Made by a program: the position numbers and the translations under genes
In this document: piece after piece, positions 26,246 through 33,973 of the stretch
Position numbering within the stretch: the stretch's first letter is position 1
How the letters are laid out: each line of letters starts with the position of its first letter
Notes under the pieces: model-generated
What the model saw: only the letters and a program-made list of their open reading frames with translations
The model's database searches: none
What the model was told of the DNA's origin: nothing
NCBI RefSeq assembly: GCF_004352825.1
Contig: NZ_SJRW01000002.1
Coordinates: 186,001-250,000 of the forward strand
From: Luteimonas arsenica
GTDB taxonomy: Bacteria; Pseudomonadota; Gammaproteobacteria; Xanthomonadales; Xanthomonadaceae
DNA length: 64,000 bases
Direction: 5' to 3'

Positions 26246-26857
26246 TCAACTGGCCTTCCTCATCTTGATGCCGTGGGGCGAGAAGTTCAGTCGGCTGGCG
26301 AGCTGCAGATAGCGACGGACATGGCGCAGGAACTCCGCTTCGCTCATGCCATCGGGTTCGGCGAGGGAGCCAAGCAACGGCCCTTTGTCGCCCAGCCTTT
26401 CTCGCAGTTCCCAAATCTGACGCATCGTGCGCTTCGCCGCGCTGTCACGCTGGCAGCCGTAAGTGACAGGCTCTGGCAGTCCCTTCCGGCTGCAGAAGTG
26501 CCACAAGCCCGGGTAGCGGTAGAGCTTGCGCGCGAGGCCCCCTGTCACAGGACATACGAAGCACCACCGCTGGCCGCCGCGAGGCATGGCGATGGGTGCA
26601 AGCTCCACGGACTGCTCGATCTTCATGCCATCGGCGCCCCGGTGCTCGATGGTGAGCAAACCGGCCGTAACCCCAACCTCGGCGCGCAGGATCGTCTCCG
26701 CGATGGCGCTGCCGCCGCGCAGGTGGCGAATCCCGACCACCCGCCTCGCCTCACCGCGCCTGTTCCACCCTGCCGGCTGCCGGGCAAGGCTGAGGCTGTC
26801 GATGCCGATGAAGGTTGCCCATTCCAGCGGTTTCCGGTTTCGAGCTTTGCCGGCCAT
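26246..26857 (-). CDS. Conserved hypothetical protein of mobile elements, Cys-rich
   Basis: 203 residues from the ATG at 26857; an in-frame GTG at 26869 is an alternative. The centre has WCFVCPVTGGLARKLYRY followed by WHFC and YGCQRDSAAKRTMRQIWELRERLG. This is a Cys-containing pattern I recall from uncharacterised proteins of proteobacterial islands, perhaps a degenerate zinc ribbon. No enzymatic motif is visible. It lies downstream of the replication genes, and its role in the element is unknown. Confidence 0.65.
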   Translation of the reverse strand: MAGKARNRKPLEWATFIGIDSLSLARQPAGWNRRGEARRVVGIRHLRGGSAIAETILRAEVGVTAGLLTIEHRGADGMKIEQSVELAPIAMPRGGQRWCFVCPVTGGLARKLYRYPGLWHFCSRKGLPEPVTYGCQRDSAAKRTMRQIWELRERLGDKGPLLGSLAEPDGMSEAEFLRHVRRYLQLASRLNFSPHGIKMRKAS

Positions 26858-26883
26858 ACCTAAATCCACATTGGGGCCGCCTC

Positions 26884-27168
26884 TTACCGCTTGCCCTCAT
26901 CGTCGTAGAGCCAGTACCCGGACTCCCGCTTTGCGACAAGTTCGGGCAGGTCATCCCTCTTGGCAATTTCATCCGCAAGGAACGCCCGCAGCCTTGTCTC
27001 TGCATCCAGCGTCAGGATGAACCTGCTTGCCAGAAATACTATTGCGTCCTCCTGATCTTCACCCTTGAAGGAGTACATCTCGCCACACCGTTCAACCCAG
27101 TCCAGCGGCCTGACGTGATTTTGCCAATCAATTTTCGTGCCCTTCGCGGTCTTCTTCTTGGTCATCAT
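26884..27168 (-). CDS. Hypothetical protein, 94 aa
   Basis: A small soluble, charged protein with a Lys-rich N-terminus and mixed alpha-helical content. AAGGAACCC lies 3 nt before the first of two ATGs. It is probably co-transcribed with the neighbouring 203-residue gene (26-nt gap). I do not recognise the family. Confidence 0.6.
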   Translation of the reverse strand: MMTKKKTAKGTKIDWQNHVRPLDWVERCGEMYSFKGEDQEDAIVFLASRFILTLDAETRLRAFLADEIAKRDDLPELVAKRESGYWLYDDEGKR

Positions 27169-27301
27169 TTGGGTTCCTTGTGGTTGGGTTACGCGCCGGC
27201 TATGCGCTTCCAGTCGGCGCGGTCCAGCGAGGTCAGGGGCAAAGGCTCATCGGCACCAGAAGTTCAGATACTCACTCAAGGAGCATCTCCTTCGTTGTGG
27301 C

Positions 27302-28180
27302 CTACTTCGGCTTGCCGGCAGCAACTGCGTGCCCGGCGGAGGACATGAACGGTCGGGGGGCGCTGGTGTTGCGCGCTCCCTTCTTGCCGCGATAGCTCTC
27401 CCAGTCGAAGGCGACCAGTTCGCTGCCGTTGTCGCGGAGGCGGTCGATGACGCGCTCGCCGACATAGGGCGTGAGGTTCTTGATGGACAGGTTGGAGGCG
27501 ACCAGCGTGGGCAGCTTCTCGCGGTAGCGACCGTCGATCACGTTGAAGATGGTCCGGAGCTCGACTTCGCTCCCCGACTGGACGCCGGCCTCGTCGAGGA
27601 TGAGCAGGTCGGCGCCGGTCAGGTCAGCCAGCACCTGCGTTTCGTTCTCGCCTTCGCGACGGCCCCATGTGTCCGTGAATCGCCGCGTCATGTCGCTCGC
27701 GGTGGTCCAGCGGACGCTGGCGCCCATTTTCATCAGGGCCATCCCGATGGCTACGGCGAGGTGAGTCTTTCCGCAACCGGGCTTGCCGGTGAAGAGCAAG
27801 TTACGCCCCGAGTAGACGTGCTCGCCGAAGTTGGCCACGTAGTCTCGGGCAACGCTCAGCGCCTTCTGCTGGCCCGGATTGTCTGCGATGTAGCTGTCGA
27901 GACTTTCTTCGAGGAAGCCCCCGGGAATGCCGGAGGCACGGATTCGCTCATGCAACTTGTGACGCTCCATTTTGGCTTTGTGCTCCTCTTCGCGGCGAAC
28001 GATCTCCGCGACGCACTCGGCACAGTGGCCAGTCCATTTCAGAAATTTCACCACGGTGTAGTCCCCGAACTCGTCCTTGCCGGGGCCGTAGCACTCCTTC
28101 TGGACCTCCTCGTACTCGCCGTGCTTGTTGCAAGTAGCGGTACGGGTCAAGGTGGTGGTGTTCAGCTCTTGGTGTTCCAT
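27302..28180 (-). CDS. DnaC/IstB-type helicase loader ATPase
   Basis: 292 residues. The N-terminus has a CNKHG...CAEC zinc-ribbon-like pattern. A long basic helix follows (about 60-80), then an AAA+ core with Walker A TGKPGCGKT (Lys138) and Walker B LLILDEAG. This is the layout of phage and island DnaC-like loaders that bring the host DnaB helicase to an element origin. It overlaps the replication gene by 19 nt, as in phage replication modules (lambda O-P or DnaT-DnaC analogues). Confidence 0.92.
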   Translation of the reverse strand: MEHQELNTTTLTRTATCNKHGEYEEVQKECYGPGKDEFGDYTVVKFLKWTGHCAECVAEIVRREEEHKAKMERHKLHERIRASGIPGGFLEESLDSYIADNPGQQKALSVARDYVANFGEHVYSGRNLLFTGKPGCGKTHLAVAIGMALMKMGASVRWTTASDMTRRFTDTWGRREGENETQVLADLTGADLLILDEAGVQSGSEVELRTIFNVIDGRYREKLPTLVASNLSIKNLTPYVGERVIDRLRDNGSELVAFDWESYRGKKGARNTSAPRPFMSSAGHAVAAGKPK

Positions 28181-29202
28181 TCGTCTGCGTCCTTCTGGTA
28201 GTCGATGTGGTCGAAGCCGGTGTGCGCGGAGGGTTTCGGGCGGCTACCGCGTGGGGAACTGGCCAGAGCCGGTCGCGCCAGCCAGCCGTTGATGAACTTC
28301 CCGATTCCCTGCCGAGTCTTCCGCTTGGTGGGATTCACGCGGCACCACTGCCTCATCTGCTTCAGTTCGGCGAGCACGTCTTTGCTCGGGTATGCCTCTT
28401 CCCATTCCCGGACTTCGGCGTTCGTGATGACGTGTTCACTGCCGTCCTTCAGGAGGATCGAGATTCCGGTTCCTGCCGCCGGGGTGGTGACAGCTACATC
28501 CTGCTTGCTCTGATGAACCTCATCCTGATGACCATTCCGGCAGCGCGGAGCTTCAGCTCCGGAAAGATGCTCTTGCTCTTTGGTGGTGTTGGTGGTGTTG
28601 GTGGTGGTGCAATCACTCACCGGTGAGTAACCGGTCACTTCGGGGTCAGTCACCATCGCGTCACCGGTCTCTTCATCATCACCTGCGTCCTTCAGCCTCT
28701 GTCGTTCGCGGTAGTCAGCCTGATTTTTCGCCTTCCGGATCTTCCGCTTGGTCATGTCGAAGACCTGCTCAGTGATGACTGGGTGGTAGAGCCGACCGTC
28801 GTTGGCTTTCCACCAGCCGCGCATGAGGACATCCCTGCTGGCCTTGAACTCCGGCAAGGGCATGCCGATGCGGGCCGCGATAACGGCGTCGTTGTCGGGC
28901 AGAGACCCGGCCGGGAGCTGCGTCCACGACACGATCCAGACCATCACCATGAACGGGCGCTGGCGCGGTTCGGCAATCGCCCACGAGTCCGACTGGCACA
29001 CGCGTTCAATGTCCAGCTCGAACCGAAAGCCGCCGGCCTTTGTCGTTGCGGGGTACGGTGGCGCCGGCAGCTCGGAAACTACGGCGACGGCCACCTGCTC
29101 GGTGGCGCCATCATTAACCTGCACGCCGCCCCCGGCCTGTGTGTCTACGAACCCCATAGGCTCCCCACCGGCGGGGTTTTCCTTTTTACCCGGCGCCGGC
29201 AT
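28162..29202 (-). CDS. Phage-type replication protein (YdaU/O-like)
   Basis: 346 residues from an ATG with AGGAGG 7 nt upstream. Residues about 50-165 resemble DUF1376/YdaU winged-helix modules (PLPEFKASRDVLMRGWWKANDGRLYHP). A low-complexity stretch rich in Asn-Thr repeats follows. The C-terminal helical region (EWEEAYPSKDVLAELKQMRQWCRVNP..., GIGKFINGWLAR) is typical of phage replication initiators. With the DnaC-like loader downstream it should open an origin, which may lie in its own coding sequence (repeats at 28573-28670). Confidence 0.8.
   Translation of the reverse strand: MPAPGKKENPAGGEPMGFVDTQAGGGVQVNDGATEQVAVAVVSELPAPPYPATTKAGGFRFELDIERVCQSDSWAIAEPRQRPFMVMVWIVSWTQLPAGSLPDNDAVIAARIGMPLPEFKASRDVLMRGWWKANDGRLYHPVITEQVFDMTKRKIRKAKNQADYRERQRLKDAGDDEETGDAMVTDPEVTGYSPVSDCTTTNTTNTTKEQEHLSGAEAPRCRNGHQDEVHQSKQDVAVTTPAAGTGISILLKDGSEHVITNAEVREWEEAYPSKDVLAELKQMRQWCRVNPTKRKTRQGIGKFINGWLARPALASSPRGSRPKPSAHTGFDHIDYQKDADEWNTKS
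28573..28670. repeat. Iteron-like repeats inside the replication gene, possible origin
   Basis: Tandem GGTGGTGTT units (about 28581-28610) run into a perfect 14-bp palindrome ACTCACCGGTGAGT (28615-28628). Further ACCGGT copies follow at about 28630 and 28663, each next to GTCAC/TCAC. Clusters of repeats within the initiator gene recall lambdoid origins in gene O. The tandem part may only reflect an Asn-Thr repeat in the protein. Confidence 0.4.
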
Positions 29203-29380
29203 CGTTCGCCTCCTGCATCAAGCTCTCGCGGAGGCGCAGCACCGCGCGGCGGGCACCGTTGAGGTTCACGGCGACATCAGCGGCGTAGTCGGCATCGGGG
29301 CGGTTGGCCAGCGCGTGGAGCTGGTTGCGGATGGCGTCACCGATCTCCACGAGGCTTGCTTCGGTGATTGCGGCGCTCAC
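29186..29380 (-). CDS. Small hypothetical protein, 64 aa
   Basis: Read from a GTG at 29380 that overlaps the AlpA-like stop by 4 nt (GTGA), and itself overlapping the replication gene by 17 nt. The sequence (VSAAITEASLVEIGDAIRN...) is helical and acidic, with no recognised family. The tight coupling on both sides supports it being real; a longer frame to 29527 only repeats the alpA region out of frame. Confidence 0.6.
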   Translation of the reverse strand: MSAAITEASLVEIGDAIRNQLHALANRPDADYAADVAVNLNGARRAVLRLRESLMQEANDAGAG

Positions 29381-29733
29381 GAGGCGCCCCCGGCGAACCC
29401 GTCCGCATCGTCGTCTTCGGCGGCTGCTTCCTTCTTCGTCTCGGCAGCTTCCGCCTGCTTCTCCTTGGCGACTACTTCCGCCTTCAAGGCAGCGGCCTTC
29501 GCCCAGCCGACCGGATCGGCCAGCCACGCGCGTACCTCAGCGGCATCCCACACCGTCAGGCGGGGAGTGATGCGGGTGGACTTCGGGAACTTGCCGGCAC
29601 GCTCCCAGCGCCAAATCGTGGAGCGGGACTCGGTTCCGGTCAGGCGCTTGACGGCGCTGAAGCGGATTTTGCCTTCAACAGGCAAATCGGGATTGATGGT
29701 GGTGACGATGGAGTGCGGCACGTGTCGCCTCAT
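29377..29733 (-). CDS. AlpA-type HTH regulator/excisionase
   Basis: 118 residues. A MerR/AlpA-like winged HTH occupies residues about 22-75 (RFSAVKRLTG, STIWRWERAGKFPKSTRITPRLTVWDAAEVRAWL). An Ala/Glu/Lys-rich helical tail with an acidic end follows. AlpA proteins activate integrase or excision in P4-like elements. It stands first in the cluster leading into the replication genes, so it probably controls the switch between integrated and replicating states. Confidence 0.88.
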   Translation of the reverse strand: MRRHVPHSIVTTINPDLPVEGKIRFSAVKRLTGTESRSTIWRWERAGKFPKSTRITPRLTVWDAAEVRAWLADPVGWAKAAALKAEVVAKEKQAEAAETKKEAAAEDDDADGFAGGAS

Positions 29734-29790
29734 TGCTGGTTATTGCCAGCGATTAGGCGTCAGCCACCATCCCCAGAATCTACCGTCCCC

Positions 29791-29813
29791 ACCCGACCCA
29801 AAGCGGGTTGGGT
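29791..29813. terminator. Possible hairpin between the 192-aa gene and alpA
   Basis: ACCCGACCC and GGGTTGGGT can pair with one G-T wobble across a 5-nt loop. It lies just after the 29826 stop on the minus strand. No T-run follows, so attenuation or termination is only a guess. Confidence 0.35.
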
Positions 29814-29825
29814 GCGGTCTGTTGG

Positions 29826-30404
29826 CTAGATCGCTACGAAAGCGACCTCTTGGATTTCCTTGCCATACTCCCAGCCGCGCTTGAATTGCGATGCGCTCAA
29901 GGATTTCTTTCCCACCAAAATTTTGCGGACCGCAGCTTTCGGTGTCGCCTTACCATCTTCGCGGGCTGGGAGCGCTTTGGGTTCAAAGCCCCCAGCCCTG
30001 AGAGCGTCAAGGATCAACCCCAGATGCTTCTCTTTCTTGTAAACATGCCGGTCTGACTGCTGCGACTCGATCTGCTTCGTGGCGTTTTCGACAGGGACAT
30101 CAATCAACAAGCGATTGAGGAGGCCCCAGTCCGCATCTGCACCAATGGCAGCCTTTTCAATCTCAGACCTGACTACCGCTACCGACGTCGCCGGAACGAT
30201 CTTTGGCCCGTAGGCGTCCCTTAGTAGCGCATCCCTCGCCATCGCTTGCCAGCTACTTCCAGACGGCGCGGACGTGACCGTCGTGTACGCCTTCAGCTCA
30301 TCATCCGCAATCTTGCCCATGATGTCGGCACGCGCCTGCGGATTTGCGCTGATGCCGCACTGACGGAAGTATTTGAACAGGGTGGTGGCGTCGGCAATCT
30401 TCAT
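29826..30404 (-). CDS. Hypothetical protein, 192 aa
   Basis: A soluble protein with no membrane segment or recognised motif, rich in Ala, Lys and Ser. It begins 22 nt after the integrase stop in the same direction and probably shares its transcript. I do not recognise the family. Position next to int is compatible with a role in integration control, but nothing in the sequence shows it. Confidence 0.65.
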   Translation of the reverse strand: MKIADATTLFKYFRQCGISANPQARADIMGKIADDELKAYTTVTSAPSGSSWQAMARDALLRDAYGPKIVPATSVAVVRSEIEKAAIGADADWGLLNRLLIDVPVENATKQIESQQSDRHVYKKEKHLGLILDALRAGGFEPKALPAREDGKATPKAAVRKILVGKKSLSASQFKRGWEYGKEIQEVAFVAI

Positions 30405-30426
30405 GTGTTGAGGCTTTCAGAGAGGT

Positions 30427-31701
30427 TCAGGCGGCGGGACGGAAAGGCACGACGTTGGATGCCGGTGTTGGGCTAGGCTCACCCTTTTCACAGGCGACGA
30501 TGAAGTTGGCCCACTTCTCCAGCGCTTCGCGGCGTTCAGGGATTTCTTCGCGCACGTCGTAGACTGCCTCCATTCCCTTCAAGACATGGTTGAGGGCAAC
30601 CTCGGAGATTTCCCGAGAGATGCCCATGTTTCTCAGGTGGCCTTTCGCCGTCGAGCGAGTGTCATGGGGCGTGAACTTGCGGATTTCGATTTCCTTGCGG
30701 TTGAAGGCGCGCTGGATGGCCGCCCACAGCGTGGTTTCGACCGTGTGAGTGTCGCCGCCCTTGTTGCGCCTGCGCCGCTCCTGCCGGGCTGGAAGCAGGT
30801 ATTCCGAACCGCCGGAAAGCTCAATTAGCTCGCGGAACCAGCCGACGACAGTGGGGGTCAGCGGCACCAGAAAGCCGGTACGGGTCTTCACGTTCTCGTC
30901 TGGCACCCACCAGACTCCGCGCTTGAGGTCGATGTCGGCCTTCTTCGCCTTGACCAATTCGCAGGTGCGAACGCAGGTGGCCAGCAGAATGCGGAAGGCG
31001 AGCGCGTTCTCCATGCCGATGATTTCGATGTCCGGAAGGAGCTTCCGCAGTTCGTCTTCGGAGAGCATCACGCGCTTACGAATCGGCGGCCGGGCGCCCT
31101 TGAGGGCGTTCATCTTGATGCCGGTGCAGGGGTTGGCCGAAACGATCCGCAGGGCAATAGCGTGATCGAACAGCTGGGAGAGTGTGGTCTTGACCCGCCG
31201 GGTGATCGTCCATGTGCGCTTGATGTCGATCAGGACCGACACAATGTCGGTCGTGGTGACGCGCTGGACCTCGCGCGAACCGAGGCGGGGAAGCACTACG
31301 TCGTCGAGGTCATACCCCCTGTACTTGATCGTCCCCGACGCGAGACTTGTCTCCGTCAGGCACTTCTCCCGGTAGTCGGCTACCAGCTCACGCATCGTCC
31401 ATGCGGCCATGGCGCGAGTCTTCTGCTCCTGCTTCTCGGCAGCCGGATCGCGCCCTTCGTCGATAGCGACACGGTGGGCGCGAGCCTTTTCGCGGGCGGA
31501 GGCGAGTCCGAGGTCGGGGTAGTTCCCGAGGGTGAGTTCCTTGCGTCGCCCGCCCGTGCGGTAGCGAAGCACCCAAGCAGCGGTTCCACTCTTGGAGAGG
31601 GTGAAAGTCAGACCGTCGCCGTCGGACTTTGCTACCGACTCGCCCTTGGCGATCCAACGCTTGATCTGAATGTCGCTAAGAAGATTAGTGGTCTTTGCCA
31701 T
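30427..31701 (-). CDS. Tyrosine recombinase (P4-type integrase)
   Basis: 424 residues from the ATG at 31701 (MAKTTNLLSDIQIKRW); the frame is open to 31752 but that adds an unconserved stretch. The N-terminal DUF4102-like arm-binding domain contains GLTFTLSKSGTAAWVLRYR and RRKELTLGNYPDLGLASAR. The catalytic set is Arg245 (CVRTCEL), His346-x-x-Arg349 (PHDTR), His372 and Tyr381 (VYDVREE). All are present, so the enzyme looks active. It lies next to attR, and its target is the 5' end of xthA. Confidence 0.97.
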   Translation of the reverse strand: MAKTTNLLSDIQIKRWIAKGESVAKSDGDGLTFTLSKSGTAAWVLRYRTGGRRKELTLGNYPDLGLASAREKARAHRVAIDEGRDPAAEKQEQKTRAMAAWTMRELVADYREKCLTETSLASGTIKYRGYDLDDVVLPRLGSREVQRVTTTDIVSVLIDIKRTWTITRRVKTTLSQLFDHAIALRIVSANPCTGIKMNALKGARPPIRKRVMLSEDELRKLLPDIEIIGMENALAFRILLATCVRTCELVKAKKADIDLKRGVWWVPDENVKTRTGFLVPLTPTVVGWFRELIELSGGSEYLLPARQERRRRNKGGDTHTVETTLWAAIQRAFNRKEIEIRKFTPHDTRSTAKGHLRNMGISREISEVALNHVLKGMEAVYDVREEIPERREALEKWANFIVACEKGEPSPTPASNVVPFRPAA

Positions 31702-31740
31702 GCTGTCGCGCCCCCATGGGTAGCTAGTTGCCAGATGCTT

Positions 31741-31767
31741 CTGGCTACCCACTTAGCTACCCAATTT
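31741..31767. repeat. Right-end paired repeats, possible integrase arm sites
   Basis: CTGGCTACCCA (31741-31751) and AGCTACCCAATTT (31755-31767) match the pair inside the left end. They lie just upstream of the int start, so they could also place int under autoregulation. Confidence 0.55.
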
Positions 31768-31825
31768 CGCTGCAAACATACGAAACAATGAGACACGTTG
31801 TGAAGCACTTTTTCCGGCAGAAACA

Positions 31826-31841
31826 ATTACCTATAGGTAAT
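31826..31841. promoter_or_regulatory. 16-bp perfect palindrome between int and attR
   Basis: ATTACCTATAGGTAAT is perfectly symmetric, AT-rich and isolated in the 180-bp int upstream region. It looks like a dimeric repressor or activator operator for the integrase promoter, or a binding site for the excision factor. Confidence 0.55.
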
Positions 31842-31870
31842 GGCGCAACGACGTGAAACGTCAAGAGGTG

Positions 31871-31900
31871 CTAGAAGAAATTGCAGCTGGCGATTTTCAT
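31871..31900 (-). pseudogene. Displaced 5' stub of xthA with native ATG
   Basis: Read on the minus strand, ATG AAA ATC GCC AGC TG is the authentic xthA start, preceded by GAGGAT and by the aldehyde dehydrogenase stop 46 nt upstream. After these codons the frame enters element DNA and stops (MKIASCNFF, TAG). It is the scar left when the element split the gene's start from its body. Confidence 0.85.
31884..31899. repeat. attR: 16-bp direct repeat
   Basis: Identical to 14888-14903. The base after it (T at 31900) completes a native ATG on the minus strand, whereas the left copy is followed by C, giving GTG. Confidence 0.9.
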
Positions 31901-31946
31901 GCGCCGATGATCCTCGTTCCGCATCGCAAAGGGCAAACCGCTCCGC

Positions 31947-33362
31947 TCACCGCGCCAGCATCCGCACCAGCCGGTCAGCCAGGCCGCGGTACGGCGGCCG
32001 CAGCAGGTCGCTGGCCGCGAGCCGGCGCTGCCACAGCACCGGCACCGCCTTGGTCATGGCATCGAAGCCGGCGCGGCCGTGGTAAGCACCCATGCCGCTG
32101 GCGCCGACGCCGCCGAAGGGCAGGCCGTGGGCGGCGAAGTGCAGCAGGGTGTCGTTGACGGTGACGCCGCCGGCCATCACCTGGCCGAGGACGGCTTCGA
32201 CCGTCGCCCGGTCATGGCTGAAGGGGTACAGCGCCAGCGGCCGGTCGCGCGAACGCACCGCGGCGATGGCCTCGTCGAGCGTGTCGAAGGCGATCACCGG
32301 CAGCACCGGGCCGAAGATCTCTTCCTGCATCAGCAGGGCGTCGTCGCCGGGATCGAGCACCAGGGTCGGCGGGATGATGCGTCCATGCGCGGCCGTGGCC
32401 GGGTCGATGTCCGCCAGTTCGACGACCTGTAGTCCGCGCGCGCGGGCATCGTCGACCAGGGCGAGAAGCCGGGCGTGGTGGCCGCGATTGATGATGCGGG
32501 TGTAGTCGCCGGAGGCGGCGAGGTCGGGGTAGCGCGCGCGCACCTCCGCGCGCAGCGCCGCCACCAGCGCGTCGCGCGAGCTGCGCGCGACCAGCACGTA
32601 GTCCGGGGCGATGCAGGTCTGTCCGGCGTTGAACCACTTGCCGGTGGCCAGGCGCGCGGCGGCCTTGGCCGGCGGGTAGTCGGCGGCGACGATGGCCGGC
32701 GACTTGCCGCCCAGCTCCAGCGTCAACGGCGTCAGGTTGGGGGCGGCGGCGGCCATGACCTTGCGCCCGACGGCGGTGGAACCGGTGAACACCAGGTGGT
32801 CGAAGGGCAGCGCGGAGAACGCGGCGCCCACTTCAGGGCCGCCGAGGGCCACCGCCACGCGATCTTCCGGAAACACCGAGGCCAGCAGCGTGCGCAGCCA
32901 GGCGGCGGTGCGCGGCGCGTGCTCGGAGGGCTTGAGGAAGGCGTGGTTGCCGGCGGCGATCGCGGTGGCCAGCGGCACCAGCGCCAGGACCACCGGGTAG
33001 TTCCAGGGCGACATCACGCCGACCACGCCCAGCGGCTCCCGGCGCAGCTGCGCGCGCGCCGGCCACAGCCGCCAGCCGGCGCCGCCGCGCTCCGGCCGCA
33101 TCCAGCGCCCGAGCGAGCGCTGCAGGCGCTGCACCTCGGACACCGCGCCCATGCCTTCGGCGCGCAGGGTTTCGTGGCTCGAGCGGTGGCCGAAGTCCGC
33201 GCTGACCGCCTCGACCATCGCATCGCGGCCGGCGCGCAGGGCCTCGGCCAGGCGCCCGAGGTCGGCGCGGCGCTGGCGGGCGTCGGGGCGCTGCCGCTCC
33301 CAGGCGCCGCGCAGGCGTTCCAGCGTGGGCCGCAGCGCGTCCACCGGCGTGTCCTCGATCAT
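31947..33362 (-). CDS. Aldehyde dehydrogenase (class 3 / coniferyl-aldehyde type)
   Basis: 471 residues, shorter than the usual 490-500 of class 1/2 enzymes, as in class 3 and coniferyl-aldehyde dehydrogenases. It has the NAD-site segment SPWNYPVVLAL, the general-base Glu in LELGGKS and the catalytic Cys in FNAGQTC. It oxidises aldehydes to acids with NAD(P). Before the element inserted it was directly followed by xthA in the same direction, so the two may have shared a transcript. Confidence 0.9.
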   Translation of the reverse strand: MIEDTPVDALRPTLERLRGAWERQRPDARQRRADLGRLAEALRAGRDAMVEAVSADFGHRSSHETLRAEGMGAVSEVQRLQRSLGRWMRPERGGAGWRLWPARAQLRREPLGVVGVMSPWNYPVVLALVPLATAIAAGNHAFLKPSEHAPRTAAWLRTLLASVFPEDRVAVALGGPEVGAAFSALPFDHLVFTGSTAVGRKVMAAAAPNLTPLTLELGGKSPAIVAADYPPAKAAARLATGKWFNAGQTCIAPDYVLVARSSRDALVAALRAEVRARYPDLAASGDYTRIINRGHHARLLALVDDARARGLQVVELADIDPATAAHGRIIPPTLVLDPGDDALLMQEEIFGPVLPVIAFDTLDEAIAAVRSRDRPLALYPFSHDRATVEAVLGQVMAGGVTVNDTLLHFAAHGLPFGGVGASGMGAYHGRAGFDAMTKAVPVLWQRRLAASDLLRPPYRGLADRLVRMLAR

Positions 33363-33394
33363 GGCCGCGACTATAGCCGGGCTAGAATCGTCGA

Positions 33395-33934
33395 ATGACC
33401 AACATCCGACCGTACCGCGGCCAGCTGCCGAAGCTCGGCGCGCGCGTCTACATCGACCCGGCCGCCACCGTCATCGGCGACGTCGAGCTTGGCGACGACT
33501 GCTCGATCTGGCCCGGCACCGTGGTCCGCGGCGACGTCAACTTCGTGCGCATCGGCGCACGCTGCAACCTGCAGGACGGCACCATCGTCCACGTAAGCCA
33601 CCGCGGCCCGCATTCGCGCATGGATGGCTACCCGACGATCATCGGCGACGACGTGACCATCGGCCACGGCGCTATCGTCCATGCCTGCACGATCGGCAAC
33701 GGCGCGCTCATCGGCATGGGTGCGACGGTGATGGACGGCGCGGTGGTCGAGGACCACGGCTACGTCGGCGCCGGCGCGCTGGTGCCGCCGGGCAAGGTGG
33801 TGCGCAGCCGCGAGCTGTGGCTCGGCAACCCGGCGAAGCGGGTGCGCCTGATCGACGATGCCGCGGTCGAAGGCCTGCTTTACAGCGCGGCGCATTACGT
33901 CCGTCTCAAGGATGAGTACCTCGCGGCCACGTGA
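33395..33934 (+). CDS. yrdA: Gamma-carbonic anhydrase-like hexapeptide protein
   Basis: 179 residues forming a left-handed beta helix, with repeated I-G-D/N-x-x hexapeptides. The zinc-ligand histidines of gamma carbonic anhydrases are at 66, 91 and 96 (TIVHVSH, IGHGAIVH). The proton-shuttle loop of the archetype is absent, as in YrdA/PaaY-type proteins. It is divergent from the aldehyde dehydrogenase across 32 bp (TAGAAT at about 33383) and convergent with aroE, a neighbourhood common in gammaproteobacteria. Confidence 0.93.
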   Translation: MTNIRPYRGQLPKLGARVYIDPAATVIGDVELGDDCSIWPGTVVRGDVNFVRIGARCNLQDGTIVHVSHRGPHSRMDGYPTIIGDDVTIGHGAIVHACTIGNGALIGMGATVMDGAVVEDHGYVGAGALVPPGKVVRSRELWLGNPAKRVRLIDDAAVEGLLYSAAHYVRLKDEYLAAT

Positions 33935-33973
33935 GCGTTTTTGGCGGCGCGCTGCGGAGCAGTGGCGCATGTC

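Larger units (their letters stand above)
14888..31883. mobile_element. 17.0 kb integrated element in the 5' end of xthA
   Basis: Between two 16-bp direct repeats lie, from the left: an XRE/ImmA-IrrE plus PIN pair, a type I R-M operon with NADAR and phosphoribosyltransferase components, three hypothetical genes, phage-type replication genes, an AlpA-like regulator, and a P4-type integrase. The integrase is read from its position beside the right repeat. Base composition is visibly less GC-rich than the flanks. No capsid, tail, terminase, lysis, relaxase or conjugation gene is present. A phage satellite, a decayed prophage or a replicative integrative island are all possible. Excision would join 14887 to 31884 and restore xthA with its native ATG. 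Confidence 0.92.

Noticed and set aside
28575-28612. The GGTGGTGTT repeats as a CRISPR-like array
   Set aside because: Units are 9 bp, contiguous, without spacers, and encode an Asn-Thr repeat in the replication protein.
29165-29190. A hairpin followed by a T-run on the plus strand inside the replication gene, as a terminator
   Set aside because: All surrounding genes are read on the minus strand, and the sequence is coding (start of the replication protein).
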